From: JBJXFE01 sp046153875
GTDB lineage: Bacteria > Planctomycetota > Phycisphaerae > Phycisphaerales > UBA1924
Direction: 5' to 3'
DNA length: 64,000 nucleotides
Assembly (NCBI GenBank): GCA_046153875.1
Contig: JBJXFE010000047.1
Location: 1 to 64,000, forward strand
The first letter of the stretch is position 1; each line of letters opens with the position of its first letter. The notes under the pieces were generated by a model, which searched no databases, was not told the DNA's origin, and saw nothing but the letters and a program-made list of their open reading frames with translations. Positions 41,886 through 49,536 of this stretch are shown one piece after another. The translations under genes and the position numbers were made by a program.

Positions 41886-41892
41886 CGGGAAG

Positions 41893-41920
41893 GGTAGTGG
41901 GGACATGGAGCAGGGGACGA
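41893..41920 (-). repeat. Heptamer array before the unknown gene
   Basis: Four 7-base units on the + strand, GGTAGTG, GGGACAT, GGAGCAG, GGGACGA, end seven bases from the start codon. The GGGACAT and GGGACGA units match those at 44713-44747 before lgt, so both belong to one family. Confidence 0.6.
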
Positions 41921-41926
41921 AAAACG

Positions 41927-42955
41927 TCAGCCGGCATAGCCGCGCGGGTGGCGGCGGAACCACTCCCAGGCGGTGGCGATGATCTCATCCAGGCTGGTGA
42001 TCGAGGCCGACCAGCCGAGCTCGGCGCGGATCCGTGACGGGTCGGCGAAGAGCCGGGGCGGATCGCCCGCGCGTCGCGGGCCTTGGCGCACGACGAAGTC
42101 GCGCCCCGTGACGCGGCGCACGGCGTCGATCACCTCGCGCACGCTGCACCCGCTCCCGATGCCGAGGTTGTACGCCCGGGCGTCGCCGGGCTTGAGCGCC
42201 CCGAGCACGCGGGCGTGCGCGTCGATCAGGTCCTCGATGTGAATGTAGTCGCGGATGCAGGTGCCGTCGGGCGTGGGGTAGTCGGTGCCGAAGACGGTCA
42301 CACCGTCGCGTCGGCCCAGGATTGCGTGGAGCACGACCGGGATCAGATGCGTCTCGGGGTCATGGTCCTCGCCGAGCACTCCGGAGCGATCGCACCCGGC
42401 GACGTTGAAGTACCGCAGGGCCGCGAAAGCGACGGGCCGCCCGGCGCGTCGGCGCGACTCCGCCCAGTCACGGAGGATGTCCTCGACGTGCAGCTTGCTC
42501 CGTCCGTACGGATTGATCGGGGCCTGCGGGCAGTCTTCGGCGATCGGAATGAGTTGCTCGGGCGGTTCGCCGTACGTCGCGGCGGTGGAGCTGAACACGA
42601 AACGCTCGACGCCCGCCGCGTCGCAAGCTTCGATGAGCGAGAGGGCCGACGCCGCGTTGTTGCGGTGGTACGCGAGCGGGCGCTCCATGCTCTCCCCGAC
42701 GTAGGTGAGCGCGGCGAAATGGAGCACGTCGGTAACGCGGTGCTCGCGTAGCACGCCCTCGACCAGCGCGCGTTCCCCGATGTCCCCGCTCACGAACGCG
42801 AACGTCCCGCCCTTGAGACCCCTGAGCCGATCGACGGCCGCGGCGTGTCCGCGCGAGAGATTGTCCAGCACGACGACATCTCGCCCGTCGCGGAGCAGTC
42901 GCTGGGCCGCGTGCGACCCGATGTACCCCGCCCCGCCCGTAACCAGGATGCTCAT
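41927..42955 (-). CDS. galE: UDP-glucose 4-epimerase
   Basis: GalE interconverts UDP-glucose and UDP-galactose and supplies sugars for surface polysaccharide. The 342 residues show the NAD-binding GGAGYIGSHAAQRLL (7-21), LHFAALTYVGESMERPL, SSTAATYGEP and the catalytic Tyr and Lys in INPYGRSKLHVEDIL (about 147-151), followed by AALRYFNVAGCD and YVHI-like DYIHIEDLIDAHARVL. Length is usual. It is followed on the same strand, 41 bases later, by the unknown gene with the tandem repeat. Confidence 0.94.
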   Translation of the reverse strand: MSILVTGGAGYIGSHAAQRLLRDGRDVVVLDNLSRGHAAAVDRLRGLKGGTFAFVSGDIGERALVEGVLREHRVTDVLHFAALTYVGESMERPLAYHRNNAASALSLIEACDAAGVERFVFSSTAATYGEPPEQLIPIAEDCPQAPINPYGRSKLHVEDILRDWAESRRRAGRPVAFAALRYFNVAGCDRSGVLGEDHDPETHLIPVVLHAILGRRDGVTVFGTDYPTPDGTCIRDYIHIEDLIDAHARVLGALKPGDARAYNLGIGSGCSVREVIDAVRRVTGRDFVVRQGPRRAGDPPRLFADPSRIRAELGWSASITSLDEIIATAWEWFRRHPRGYAG

Positions 42956-42970
42956 GGGGGCGCTCCGGAC

Positions 42971-43612
42971 TCACATCACCTTGGCGAGCACCACGAGCCC
43001 GATCAGGAACACCCCGAACAGCACCGTGATGAGCGTGAAGTACCGCTCGATGAAGCGCTTGACCGGCGCCCCGAACCACCACAGCAGCGCCCCGACCCCG
43101 AAGAACAGCACGCCGCGCCCGGCGATCGACGCCACGATAAACGACCAGAACGGCACGGTCGTCAGCCCGGCCGCAACCGTGAACAGCTTGTAGGGATGCA
43201 CGGCGATCGCCCCGCCGGTCAGGAGCCAGACGTTGCCCGTGTATTCCTGGAAGTGCGCCATTTTCTCGGGTGAAAAGAACCCGGGGAACCACCCGCGGAC
43301 GGTCTCGCTGAAAAGCATGCCGACGCCGAACCCCACGATGCCGCCGAGCACGGAGGCGGCGGTCGTCACGCCGGCGTACCACCACGCCCGCCCGCGCCTC
43401 TCCAGCGACAGCGGCACCTGGAGGACGATCGGCGGGATCGGGAAGAAAATCGCCTCCGTGAAGCTGAACACGAACAGCGCCAACGTGGCGTGCGGGCTGT
43501 GCGCGAACGTCAGCATCCAGTCGTACAGCCGCCGGTGCAGCGCCCAGCGCGGAACAGGGCACCCGGGCGGCGGCGGGGGCTCGGAGGCGGTCGTGTGCGG
43601 ATCGGGCATCAC
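42971..43612 (-). CDS. YqaA/DedA-type membrane protein
   Basis: A 213-residue inner-membrane protein with about five hydrophobic segments (ALFVFSFTEAIFFPIPPIVLQVPL; VLGGIVGFGVGMLF; LTGGAIAVHPYKLFTVAAGL; VLFGVFLIGLVVLAKVM). The FSFTEAIFFPIPP motif is typical of the YqaA branch of the DedA/SNARE-associated family, which in other bacteria is linked to lipid-carrier recycling and membrane homeostasis. The N-terminal 20 residues are Pro rich and cytoplasmic. It overlaps lgt by ATGA, so the two are probably coupled. Confidence 0.85.
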   Translation of the reverse strand: MMPDPHTTASEPPPPPGCPVPRWALHRRLYDWMLTFAHSPHATLALFVFSFTEAIFFPIPPIVLQVPLSLERRGRAWWYAGVTTAASVLGGIVGFGVGMLFSETVRGWFPGFFSPEKMAHFQEYTGNVWLLTGGAIAVHPYKLFTVAAGLTTVPFWSFIVASIAGRGVLFFGVGALLWWFGAPVKRFIERYFTLITVLFGVFLIGLVVLAKVM

Positions 43613-44703
43613 CGTTCTCTATCGGCCGATCGCGGCGGCGTGTCGCCTCCCACCGGGGGTCTGGTTGTAGCCCACCCGCCGAGCCTGGGCTCGCGGGATC
43701 GCACGAGTTTCACGAGAATCGCCAAACCCACTGCCACCATCACCAAGCTGAGCCACTGGCCGCGGCTCAGGCCCAGGGGGCGCTTGGTCATGAGGTGCGC
43801 GTCCGGCAGGCGCCAGAACTCCGTCACCACGCGCAGCACGCCGTAACTGATGAGGAACCAGCACCCGACGACCCCGGGGACGCGCGGGCGCCGCCCGACG
43901 AACCAGACCACCGCGCCGACGACGACGCCCTCCGCCGCGGCCTGGTAGAGCTGCGACGGGTGCCGGGCGGCGAGCACCGGCGCCAGTTGCTCGCCGATGC
44001 CCGGCACGCCGGCCTGCACCGCGGCGATCAGTCGATCGAGGGCGGCCCCGTCGGAATCGCCGGGCCTGCGGACGGCGTCGATCAACGCCTGGAGCGCGCG
44101 GGCCTGCTCGCCCGTCAACACCGGCGCCTCGTTCTCGACCAGTTCCTGCGGGAACCGCACCGCCCACCACGGGGCGGGTGCGCCCGGGTCGGCGACGATG
44201 CGCCCGAGCAGCTCACCGTTGACGAAGTTAGCGATGCGCCCGAAGAACAGGCCCAGCGGCCCGATGAGGCACATGGCATCCAGCACGTGGCGCACCGGGA
44301 CGGCGTCGTGCCGAACGCCGTCGTCGTCCGCGGGCCCGCGCGCGATCAGCCACGCCGCGATCACCACGCCGATCATCCCGCCGTGACTCGCCATGCCACC
44401 TTCGTGGATCGCCAGCGCCCCCCACCACGGCAGATCGGGGGTGAACGACCAGAGCAGGCTCGGTCGGTACAGCAGCACGTACCCGAGCCGTCCGCCGACC
44501 ACGACGCCGACGATGATGAGCAGGATCGCATCCGCGACCCGCTGGGGGGCGATCCTCACGACGCCGCGTCGCGCCAGCCAGCGCAGCAACAACCATCCGC
44601 CCGCGAACCCGGCCAGGTATGACAGCCCGTACCAGCGGACCGTCAGCGGTCCGAGCCGTAGCGCGATGGGGCTGAAATCATGGAGCCAGGCGGCGAGGGT
44701 CAC
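43609..44703 (-). CDS. lgt: Prolipoprotein diacylglyceryl transferase
   Basis: Lgt transfers diacylglycerol from phosphatidylglycerol to the lipobox Cys, so it is needed for the lipoproteins seen in this window. The 364 residues have seven hydrophobic segments, HEGGMASHGGMIG, GRIANFVNGELLGR (usual Gly in GRIGN replaced by Ala, Arg and Asn kept) and RHPSQLYQAAAEG. About 50 extra residues lie between NGELLGR and RHPSQL compared with E. coli. The GTG at 44703 was chosen because the sequence upstream is a tandem heptamer array (44713-44747). The stop overlaps the next start. Confidence 0.92.
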   Translation of the reverse strand: MTLAAWLHDFSPIALRLGPLTVRWYGLSYLAGFAGGWLLLRWLARRGVVRIAPQRVADAILLIIVGVVVGGRLGYVLLYRPSLLWSFTPDLPWWGALAIHEGGMASHGGMIGVVIAAWLIARGPADDDGVRHDAVPVRHVLDAMCLIGPLGLFFGRIANFVNGELLGRIVADPGAPAPWWAVRFPQELVENEAPVLTGEQARALQALIDAVRRPGDSDGAALDRLIAAVQAGVPGIGEQLAPVLAARHPSQLYQAAAEGVVVGAVVWFVGRRPRVPGVVGCWFLISYGVLRVVTEFWRLPDAHLMTKRPLGLSRGQWLSLVMVAVGLAILVKLVRSREPRLGGWATTRPPVGGDTPPRSADRER

Positions 44704-44712
44704 GGCGGGAAG

Positions 44713-44747
44713 GGTACAGGGGAGAGGGGACAGGGGACAGGGCACGG
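44713..44747 (-). repeat. Heptamer array directly before lgt
   Basis: Five 7-base units on the + strand, GGTACAG, GGGAGAG, GGGACAG, GGGACAG, GGCACGG. The array ends nine bases before the lgt start codon and spans nearly the whole gap to the rluD-type gene. On the coding strand it is pyrimidine rich, so it offers no ribosome-binding site. Confidence 0.75.
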
Positions 44748-44757
44748 ATGCGATCGG

Positions 44758-46011
44758 TCACGCGGGGGGCGGGCCGACCGCCGTGTCGAGGTCAACGGTC
44801 GCGCCGGGCGCGTCCACACGCTCCGCACGCCCGCGCGCGCGGAGTTGCCGCACCAGTTCGGCCATGTCGCCCCGCAGCGGCGCCGTGAACACCATCCGCT
44901 GCTGTGTGATCGGGTGCGTGAAGCCGAGGATGGTGGCGTGCAGCGCCTGGCGGGCAATGACCGTTTTCCCGGCCGCGTCTTCGAAAGGGCGGCCGCCGTA
45001 CATGTCGTCGCCCACGATCGGCCAGCCGAGGTACGAGAGGTGAACGCGGATCTGGTGCGTGCGACCCGTCTTGAGTTCGAGCTCGACGAGGGAGAATGGC
45101 TCCTCGCCGGCCGCCGGTGCGTGCGTGCCTCGCCTCTTCGTCTCTTGTCCCCCGTACCTCTCCCGCACCCGGCAGATCGTCACGGCGTCGCGCCCCTGCT
45201 CGTCGTGGCGGACGACATATTTTTCGCGGTACCCCTTCTCACGCGACGGACTGGGGCCAATGGGCAGCTCGATCACCTGCACGTCCGGCTCCACGCGACC
45301 GCGCACGACGGCGAGGTAACGCTTGTCCACGGTCCGGACCTGGAACTGGCGCGAGAGCTTCCAATGGGCCTCGTCGCACTTCGCGAAAACGATGACGCCG
45401 CTCGTGTGCCGGTCGAGCCGATGCACCACGCCGGGTCGGGCGAACTCCTCCCCGACGGTGGACAGGCGGCCGCCTCCGCCCGCGTGCGTGAACCGCCACG
45501 CCAGGGCGTTGACCATCGTGCCGCTCTGGTGCGAGCGCGCGGGGTGGACGATGATGTCCGGCGACTTGTTGATGACGAGGAGGTGCTCGTCCTCGAACAG
45601 GGCTTCGAGCGGGATGTCCTCGGGTTGGATCTCCGTCGCGGGCGGCGGCGGGATGACCACCTCCACGACGTCGCCCTTGCGGAGCACGGTCGAGGCCTTG
45701 GGGTTGCGCCCGTTCACCTGCACGCCGCCGCCGTCGATCAGCTTCTGGAGCTGATTCCGGCTCATGAACGTGATGCGGTCGGTGAGGTAGCGGTCGAGGC
45801 GCTTGCTCAGATCGCGCCGCAGCCTGAACGTGACGCGGCGCAGCTCTTCGTCGTCCGCCCCGCCCTCCTCGGCGGCCTGCTCAATGAGCTTGCGGATCGC
45901 GTCGGGATCGACCTTGCCGCCCGCGCGCAGAACGCCGCCGGTCGTGCTGATCTGATCGTCCAGCTCATCCTCATTGTGGAGGTCGGCGAACTGACGACGG
46001 GGGTCGGTCAT
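44758..46011 (-). CDS. rluD: RluD-family 23S rRNA pseudouridine synthase
   Basis: RluA/RluD enzymes isomerise uridines in 23S rRNA helices. The 417 residues have a long acidic N terminus, an S4 domain (about 70-130, RLDRYLTDRITFMSRNQLQKLIDGG) and the catalytic domain: FEDEHLLVINKSPDIIVHPA, GVVHRLDRHTSGVIVFAK with the catalytic Asp, and LKTGRTHQIRVHLSYLGWPIVGDDMYGG. A 15-residue loop (GGQETKRRGTHAP, about 285-300) encoded by tandem 8-base units interrupts the catalytic domain. RluD is the best match but RluA/C cannot be excluded. The stop of the downstream gene order and ATGA overlap with the TPR-like gene show coupling. Confidence 0.85.
   Translation of the reverse strand: MTDPRRQFADLHNEDELDDQISTTGGVLRAGGKVDPDAIRKLIEQAAEEGGADDEELRRVTFRLRRDLSKRLDRYLTDRITFMSRNQLQKLIDGGGVQVNGRNPKASTVLRKGDVVEVVIPPPPATEIQPEDIPLEALFEDEHLLVINKSPDIIVHPARSHQSGTMVNALAWRFTHAGGGGRLSTVGEEFARPGVVHRLDRHTSGVIVFAKCDEAHWKLSRQFQVRTVDKRYLAVVRGRVEPDVQVIELPIGPSPSREKGYREKYVVRHDEQGRDAVTICRVRERYGGQETKRRGTHAPAAGEEPFSLVELELKTGRTHQIRVHLSYLGWPIVGDDMYGGRPFEDAAGKTVIARQALHATILGFTHPITQQRMVFTAPLRGDMAELVRQLRARGRAERVDAPGATVDLDTAVGPPPA
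45134..45165 (-). repeat. Tandem 8-base units inside the rluD-type gene
   Basis: Four octamers on the + strand, CTCTTCGT, CTCTTGTC, CCCCGTAC, CTCTCCCG, lie in frame inside the gene and encode the charged loop GQETKRRG and its flank. The first two are near-complements of the octamers in kdsD. Confidence 0.55.
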
Positions 46012-46910
46012 GCCGGGGGAGGGGGAGCCGCGGGTGTCGGCGTGGGCTCGGGCGGAGCGCTGCCCGCGGGCGGCGTCGAACCGGGCGTCGCCCCGGGCTC
46101 TCCCGATGTCGGCTGCTCCGTGCCGGTCGGCGCGGGCGTGCTCTCGGGTGCGGCCGGACTCGGGTCGGGCGCCGGAGGAGGCGGCGGCGTCAACTCATCC
46201 GCCCACGGCAGCTTGGGCAGCTCCGCCTTGGCGTACAACGTCGGCATCTGCAACGTGGCCAGGCCCTCGGCACGCTGACGGGCAATCTCGGCCTGGAGCG
46301 TGAACCCGGCCGTTGTGGCGATGCTGACGACCTGCTTGTACGCCACGCTCGCGGCCGTCGCGTCGCCGCGGCACTCCGCCACCGCGGCGAGCCCGAACGC
46401 CGACCCGATCGACAACTGGGCCCCGGCCTTGTCGCCCGCGGTCGCTTCGAAAACTTGCTGATAGAGCCGCTGGGCCTCGGCGAGTGTGCGCTCCCGGGTC
46501 TCGTCGTTGAGCAGGTCGTCCGGGCCTTTGGGTGTGCCGTCGGCGTTGAGCTCGACCCCGGGCTTGAGCCCGCGCCGGGCAGCCCGCAGGTAGATGTCAG
46601 CCGCCTTGAGCCGCGCCATGTGCGGTACCGCGCGGGCGCCCTCGAACTCCTCGGCCAGAGTCTTGAGCGAGTCGGGGCTGGGGTTCACCGACCCGACGAC
46701 CGCGTCGTACTGGGCGAAGGCGCGGTCGATCTCGGCCCGGCGCGACTGGTGCCAACGCCCGTAGGCGACGTACCCGAGCACCACCACGGCGATCACCGCG
46801 AGGATCGGTGTGCTCCATCGGCGGAGCCAGTCGATGAACTCGACGTTGAGCCGGGACGCTTCGAGCCCCGCGCCCTCCGTGATCTGTTGCTGCCGTTCGT
46901 CCAATGCCAT
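46008..46910 (-). CDS. Membrane-anchored TPR-like protein (YfgM type)
   Basis: A 300-residue protein with one membrane segment (about 35-54, ILAVIAVVVLGYVAYGRW), an outer domain of paired helices (about 60-245: RRAEIDRAFAQYDAVVGSV; TLAEEFEGARAVPHMARLKAADIYLRAA; LAEAQRLYQQVF) typical of the YfgM/TPR_21 fold, and a Pro-rich tail (about 245-300). YfgM-like proteins help proteins fold after Sec export. I chose ATG 46910 with GAGG seven bases upstream. It overlaps the rluD-type gene by ATGA and faces the lipoprotein gene at 47021 head to head across a gap of 110 bases. Confidence 0.75.
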   Translation of the reverse strand: MALDERQQQITEGAGLEASRLNVEFIDWLRRWSTPILAVIAVVVLGYVAYGRWHQSRRAEIDRAFAQYDAVVGSVNPSPDSLKTLAEEFEGARAVPHMARLKAADIYLRAARRGLKPGVELNADGTPKGPDDLLNDETRERTLAEAQRLYQQVFEATAGDKAGAQLSIGSAFGLAAVAECRGDATAASVAYKQVVSIATTAGFTLQAEIARQRAEGLATLQMPTLYAKAELPKLPWADELTPPPPPAPDPSPAAPESTPAPTGTEQPTSGEPGATPGSTPPAGSAPPEPTPTPAAPPPPA

Positions 46911-47020
46911 GCTGGGTCCTCGAACTTGGCGGGCCGGATTCGCGAGCAAGTCTAGGGAGGGTCCGCCCCGAACCGCGTACCGCGTGTCGGCCCGCCGCGG
47001 ACCCCGTACACTGGCCGCCG

Positions 47021-47893
47021 ATGACCCGGCGCCCGACACACATTCCGCTCTTGACGCATCGGCGACGCGCGGCCGCCGCCGCGCTGAGCCTGGTCGCGGG
47101 CGCGCTCAGCGGGTGCTCCGCGGACTTCGAGCGGGCGCGCGGGGCCGAGGGCATCTTCGAGGCCGTCCGGATGCAGAGCGGCCCGCCCCCGCGCGAGCTG
47201 GCCGCCATGGCCGTGGACCCCTACGACGCAAACAACCGTTACCTCGGCACCGCGGGACTGGCCGGCGCGTACTTCGCCGGTGGCGAGGCCTATCTCGCCC
47301 TCTTCGAGGACAACGCGGACGACCCGGACGCGGGCGTGCGCTCCGCGGCCCTGCGGGGGCTGGGCAACCACGGTGAGCAGCGCCACGCCGCGCTGCTGGT
47401 GCGCGGGCTGAGAGACCCGGACCAGCAGGTGCGCCTCGAAGCGGCCCGCGGGCTGCAACGCATCCACGATCCCGGTGTCATCCCGGCGCTGCTGTCCGCG
47501 ATCCGTCCGCCGTCCGGCGCCGCCGCGCAACCCGGGGAAGAGCCCGATCCGGACGTCCGGGCCGAGGCCGCGGCGGCGCTGGGGCAGTACGCGGAGGCGC
47601 GGGTCGTCGAGGGGCTGATCGCGACCCTGCTCGACGAAAGCCTGGGAGTGAACCGGGCGGCGCTGATGTCGCTGCGGACCCTGACGGGACAGGACTACGG
47701 GCTGGATCATGAGGGCTGGGTCGGGTGGCGCGACCGCACGACCGACGCGGACGAGATGTTCCGCGGGCGCGGGCTGTATCTGTACCCTGTGTTCCGCCGA
47801 TCCAGATGGTGGTGGGAGTATCTGCCCCTGATTCCGCCGCCCCCGAACGAGGTCCCCGCGACCCCGGTGGGGCTGCCGCGCACCCAGTCGTGA
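47021..47893 (+). CDS. HEAT-repeat lipoprotein
   Basis: A 290-residue lipoprotein. The N terminus carries a signal ending VAGALSGCSADF (lipobox SGC). HEAT-type helical repeats (ALFEDNADDPDAGVRSAALRGLGNHGEQRHAALLVRGLRD; quoted in part) make up the body. The end contains LMSLRTLTGQDYGLDHEGWVGWRD. This LTGQ..G.DH..W..W unit recurs in the small lipoprotein at 62595. HEAT repeats bind proteins, so an outer-membrane or periplasmic scaffold is likely. It is followed by the alcohol-dehydrogenase-like gene with a GTGA overlap. Confidence 0.82.
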   Translation: MTRRPTHIPLLTHRRRAAAAALSLVAGALSGCSADFERARGAEGIFEAVRMQSGPPPRELAAMAVDPYDANNRYLGTAGLAGAYFAGGEAYLALFEDNADDPDAGVRSAALRGLGNHGEQRHAALLVRGLRDPDQQVRLEAARGLQRIHDPGVIPALLSAIRPPSGAAAQPGEEPDPDVRAEAAAALGQYAEARVVEGLIATLLDESLGVNRAALMSLRTLTGQDYGLDHEGWVGWRDRTTDADEMFRGRGLYLYPVFRRSRWWWEYLPLIPPPPNEVPATPVGLPRTQS

Positions 47894-48894
47894 GCACGCC
47901 GAACGCCGCGCGGATGCGGGCGCTGCGGTTCGACGGAACGGCCCTCGCCATCGATGCAAAGTGCGAGGCGCCCGCGCCCGCGCCGGGCCTGGCGATCGTC
48001 CGCCCGACGCGGGTCGCGCTGTCCGACGCGGACGCGGACGCGGTCCGCCGGGGCGCGGCGCTCCCGACGCCGTTCACGCCCGGCACAGAGTTCGTCGGCG
48101 TCGTTGAACGCCTGCATGAGACCGCGGACAAGGCCGAGCGTGACCGGTTCGTCGGCAAGCGTGTCGTGGGCTCTCCGATCATCGTGTGCGGCGCGTGCGA
48201 TCTGTGCAAGGCCGGGCTCTCGACCCACTGCCGCGCCCGGCGTGTGCTGGGCCGGGCCGGGTGGAACGGCGCGCTCGCCGAACGGTTCGCCCTGCCGACG
48301 CGGAACCTGTCACCTGTCCCGCCGGGCGTGGACGACGACCGGGCGGTCTTCGCCGTCGCGCTCGCCGCCGCGGTTCACGCGGGCCAGGTGGTCCGCGTCG
48401 AGGGTAAGCCGTACGTGACCGTGCTCGGCGACACGGTGGAGGGTCTGCTGACGGCGCAGGTGATGGCGCGCCTGAACGCCTCCGTCCGCGTGCTCGGGTC
48501 GCGCCCCGATCGACTGGCTCTATGCGAGAAGTGGGCGGGCGGGGTCAAGCACCGCCCGATCGATGAGGCCGGGCGCCGCCAGGACCAGGACGTGGTGGTC
48601 GAGTGCTCCGGCACACCCGCCGGGTTCGCCGCGGCCCTGAAGTTCGTCCGACCGCGCGGGACGATCGTGCTGGTCCGCGCGATCGGCGGCGCGGACCTGG
48701 CCCCGGCCGTCGAGAACGAGATTACGCTCGTGGGGTCGCGGGCCGGGCCGATTCCCGAGGCGCTGGCGCTCCTCGCGCGATCCGCGGTGGAGGTGCTCGG
48801 GCTCATCGGCCGGCGCTACAGGTTCGCGGACGCGCCCGCGGCGATGGCGGCGGCGGGCGAGCCCGCGGCGCTGCGCACGATTGTTGAACCTTGA
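47890..48894 (+). CDS. Zinc-type alcohol dehydrogenase-like protein with lost catalytic ligands
   Basis: A medium-chain dehydrogenase/reductase of 334 residues (GTG 47890, overlapping the previous stop; ATG 47914 would give 326). The structural zinc lobe is intact: CGACDLCKAGLSTHC with four Cys. The nucleotide-binding part has VTVLGDTVEGLLTAQVMARLNASVRVLG. The usual catalytic zinc ligands are not seen: the Cys of the CGTD motif corresponds to ALSDAD, and the His of GHE is Thr in PGTEFVGVVE. It may work without catalytic zinc or have another role. The substrate is unknown. Confidence 0.8.
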   Translation: MSTPNAARMRALRFDGTALAIDAKCEAPAPAPGLAIVRPTRVALSDADADAVRRGAALPTPFTPGTEFVGVVERLHETADKAERDRFVGKRVVGSPIIVCGACDLCKAGLSTHCRARRVLGRAGWNGALAERFALPTRNLSPVPPGVDDDRAVFAVALAAAVHAGQVVRVEGKPYVTVLGDTVEGLLTAQVMARLNASVRVLGSRPDRLALCEKWAGGVKHRPIDEAGRRQDQDVVVECSGTPAGFAAALKFVRPRGTIVLVRAIGGADLAPAVENEITLVGSRAGPIPEALALLARSAVEVLGLIGRRYRFADAPAAMAAAGEPAALRTIVEP

Positions 48895-48968
48895 TCGTCG
48901 GGCGCCCGCTCCGTCCGACTCGACAACCGCGCGGCACGGCGTCAGAATGCCCCCGTCAGGAGAGCCTT

Positions 48969-49529
48969 ATGGGGCGATTCGCCGCGAACCCGCACGGCTG
49001 GGACCAACCGACCCCGCGCGCTCCAGCCAATGGTCTGGGCGTCGCGGGCTTCGTCGTTTCTCTGGTCGGGCTCTTCCTCTGCCCGTTTGTGGCGCTGGTC
49101 GGCATGGTGATGTCCTTCATCGCCATGTTCCGGGAGCCGCGGGGATTCGCGATCGCCGGGTTCGTCATCGGGCTCGTCGGATCGCTCCTCCTGCTCGTAC
49201 TTGCGGTGGTGTTCGGTGTCGTCTTCCTGATCGCGGGGGCGGCGTTTGCGGCGCACGGCCTGGGCGGAGTGGATGCCACCTTTGAGATGATCGAGATCGG
49301 GGATCGAACCGAAGTTCATCGACGCGAAACGGGCGATCTGCCCGCGTCGTTGGACGAGCTTTCGGGGCTTGCGCCGGACGAACTCATCGACCCTTGGGGA
49401 AACCGGTACCGATACGAACGATCCGCCGATGGCGCATCGTTCACACTCCAGAGCACGGGGCGCGACGGTCAACCGGACACCAACGACGATCTCTTGCTCA
49501 ACCACGCGTGGCTGACCGAGTCGCCGTAG
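48969..49529 (+). CDS. Small membrane protein with a pseudopilin-like C-terminal end
   Basis: The 186 residues start MGRFAANPHGWDQPTP and have two or three hydrophobic segments (about 22-58 and 62-96: VAGFVVSLVGLFLCPFVALVG; AIAGFVIGLVGSLLLLVLAVVFGVV). The hydrophilic end, LPASLDELSGLAPDELIDPWGNRYRYE and STGRDGQPDTNDDL, matches the C-terminal calcium-binding region of type II secretion (GspG) pseudopilins. The N terminus is not a pseudopilin signal, so this is a fusion of that end to a DUF4190-like membrane part. AGGAG precedes the ATG. It is convergent with serA, 7 bases apart. Confidence 0.75.
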   Translation: MGRFAANPHGWDQPTPRAPANGLGVAGFVVSLVGLFLCPFVALVGMVMSFIAMFREPRGFAIAGFVIGLVGSLLLLVLAVVFGVVFLIAGAAFAAHGLGGVDATFEMIEIGDRTEVHRRETGDLPASLDELSGLAPDELIDPWGNRYRYERSADGASFTLQSTGRDGQPDTNDDLLLNHAWLTESP

Positions 49530-49536
49530 ACGACCT

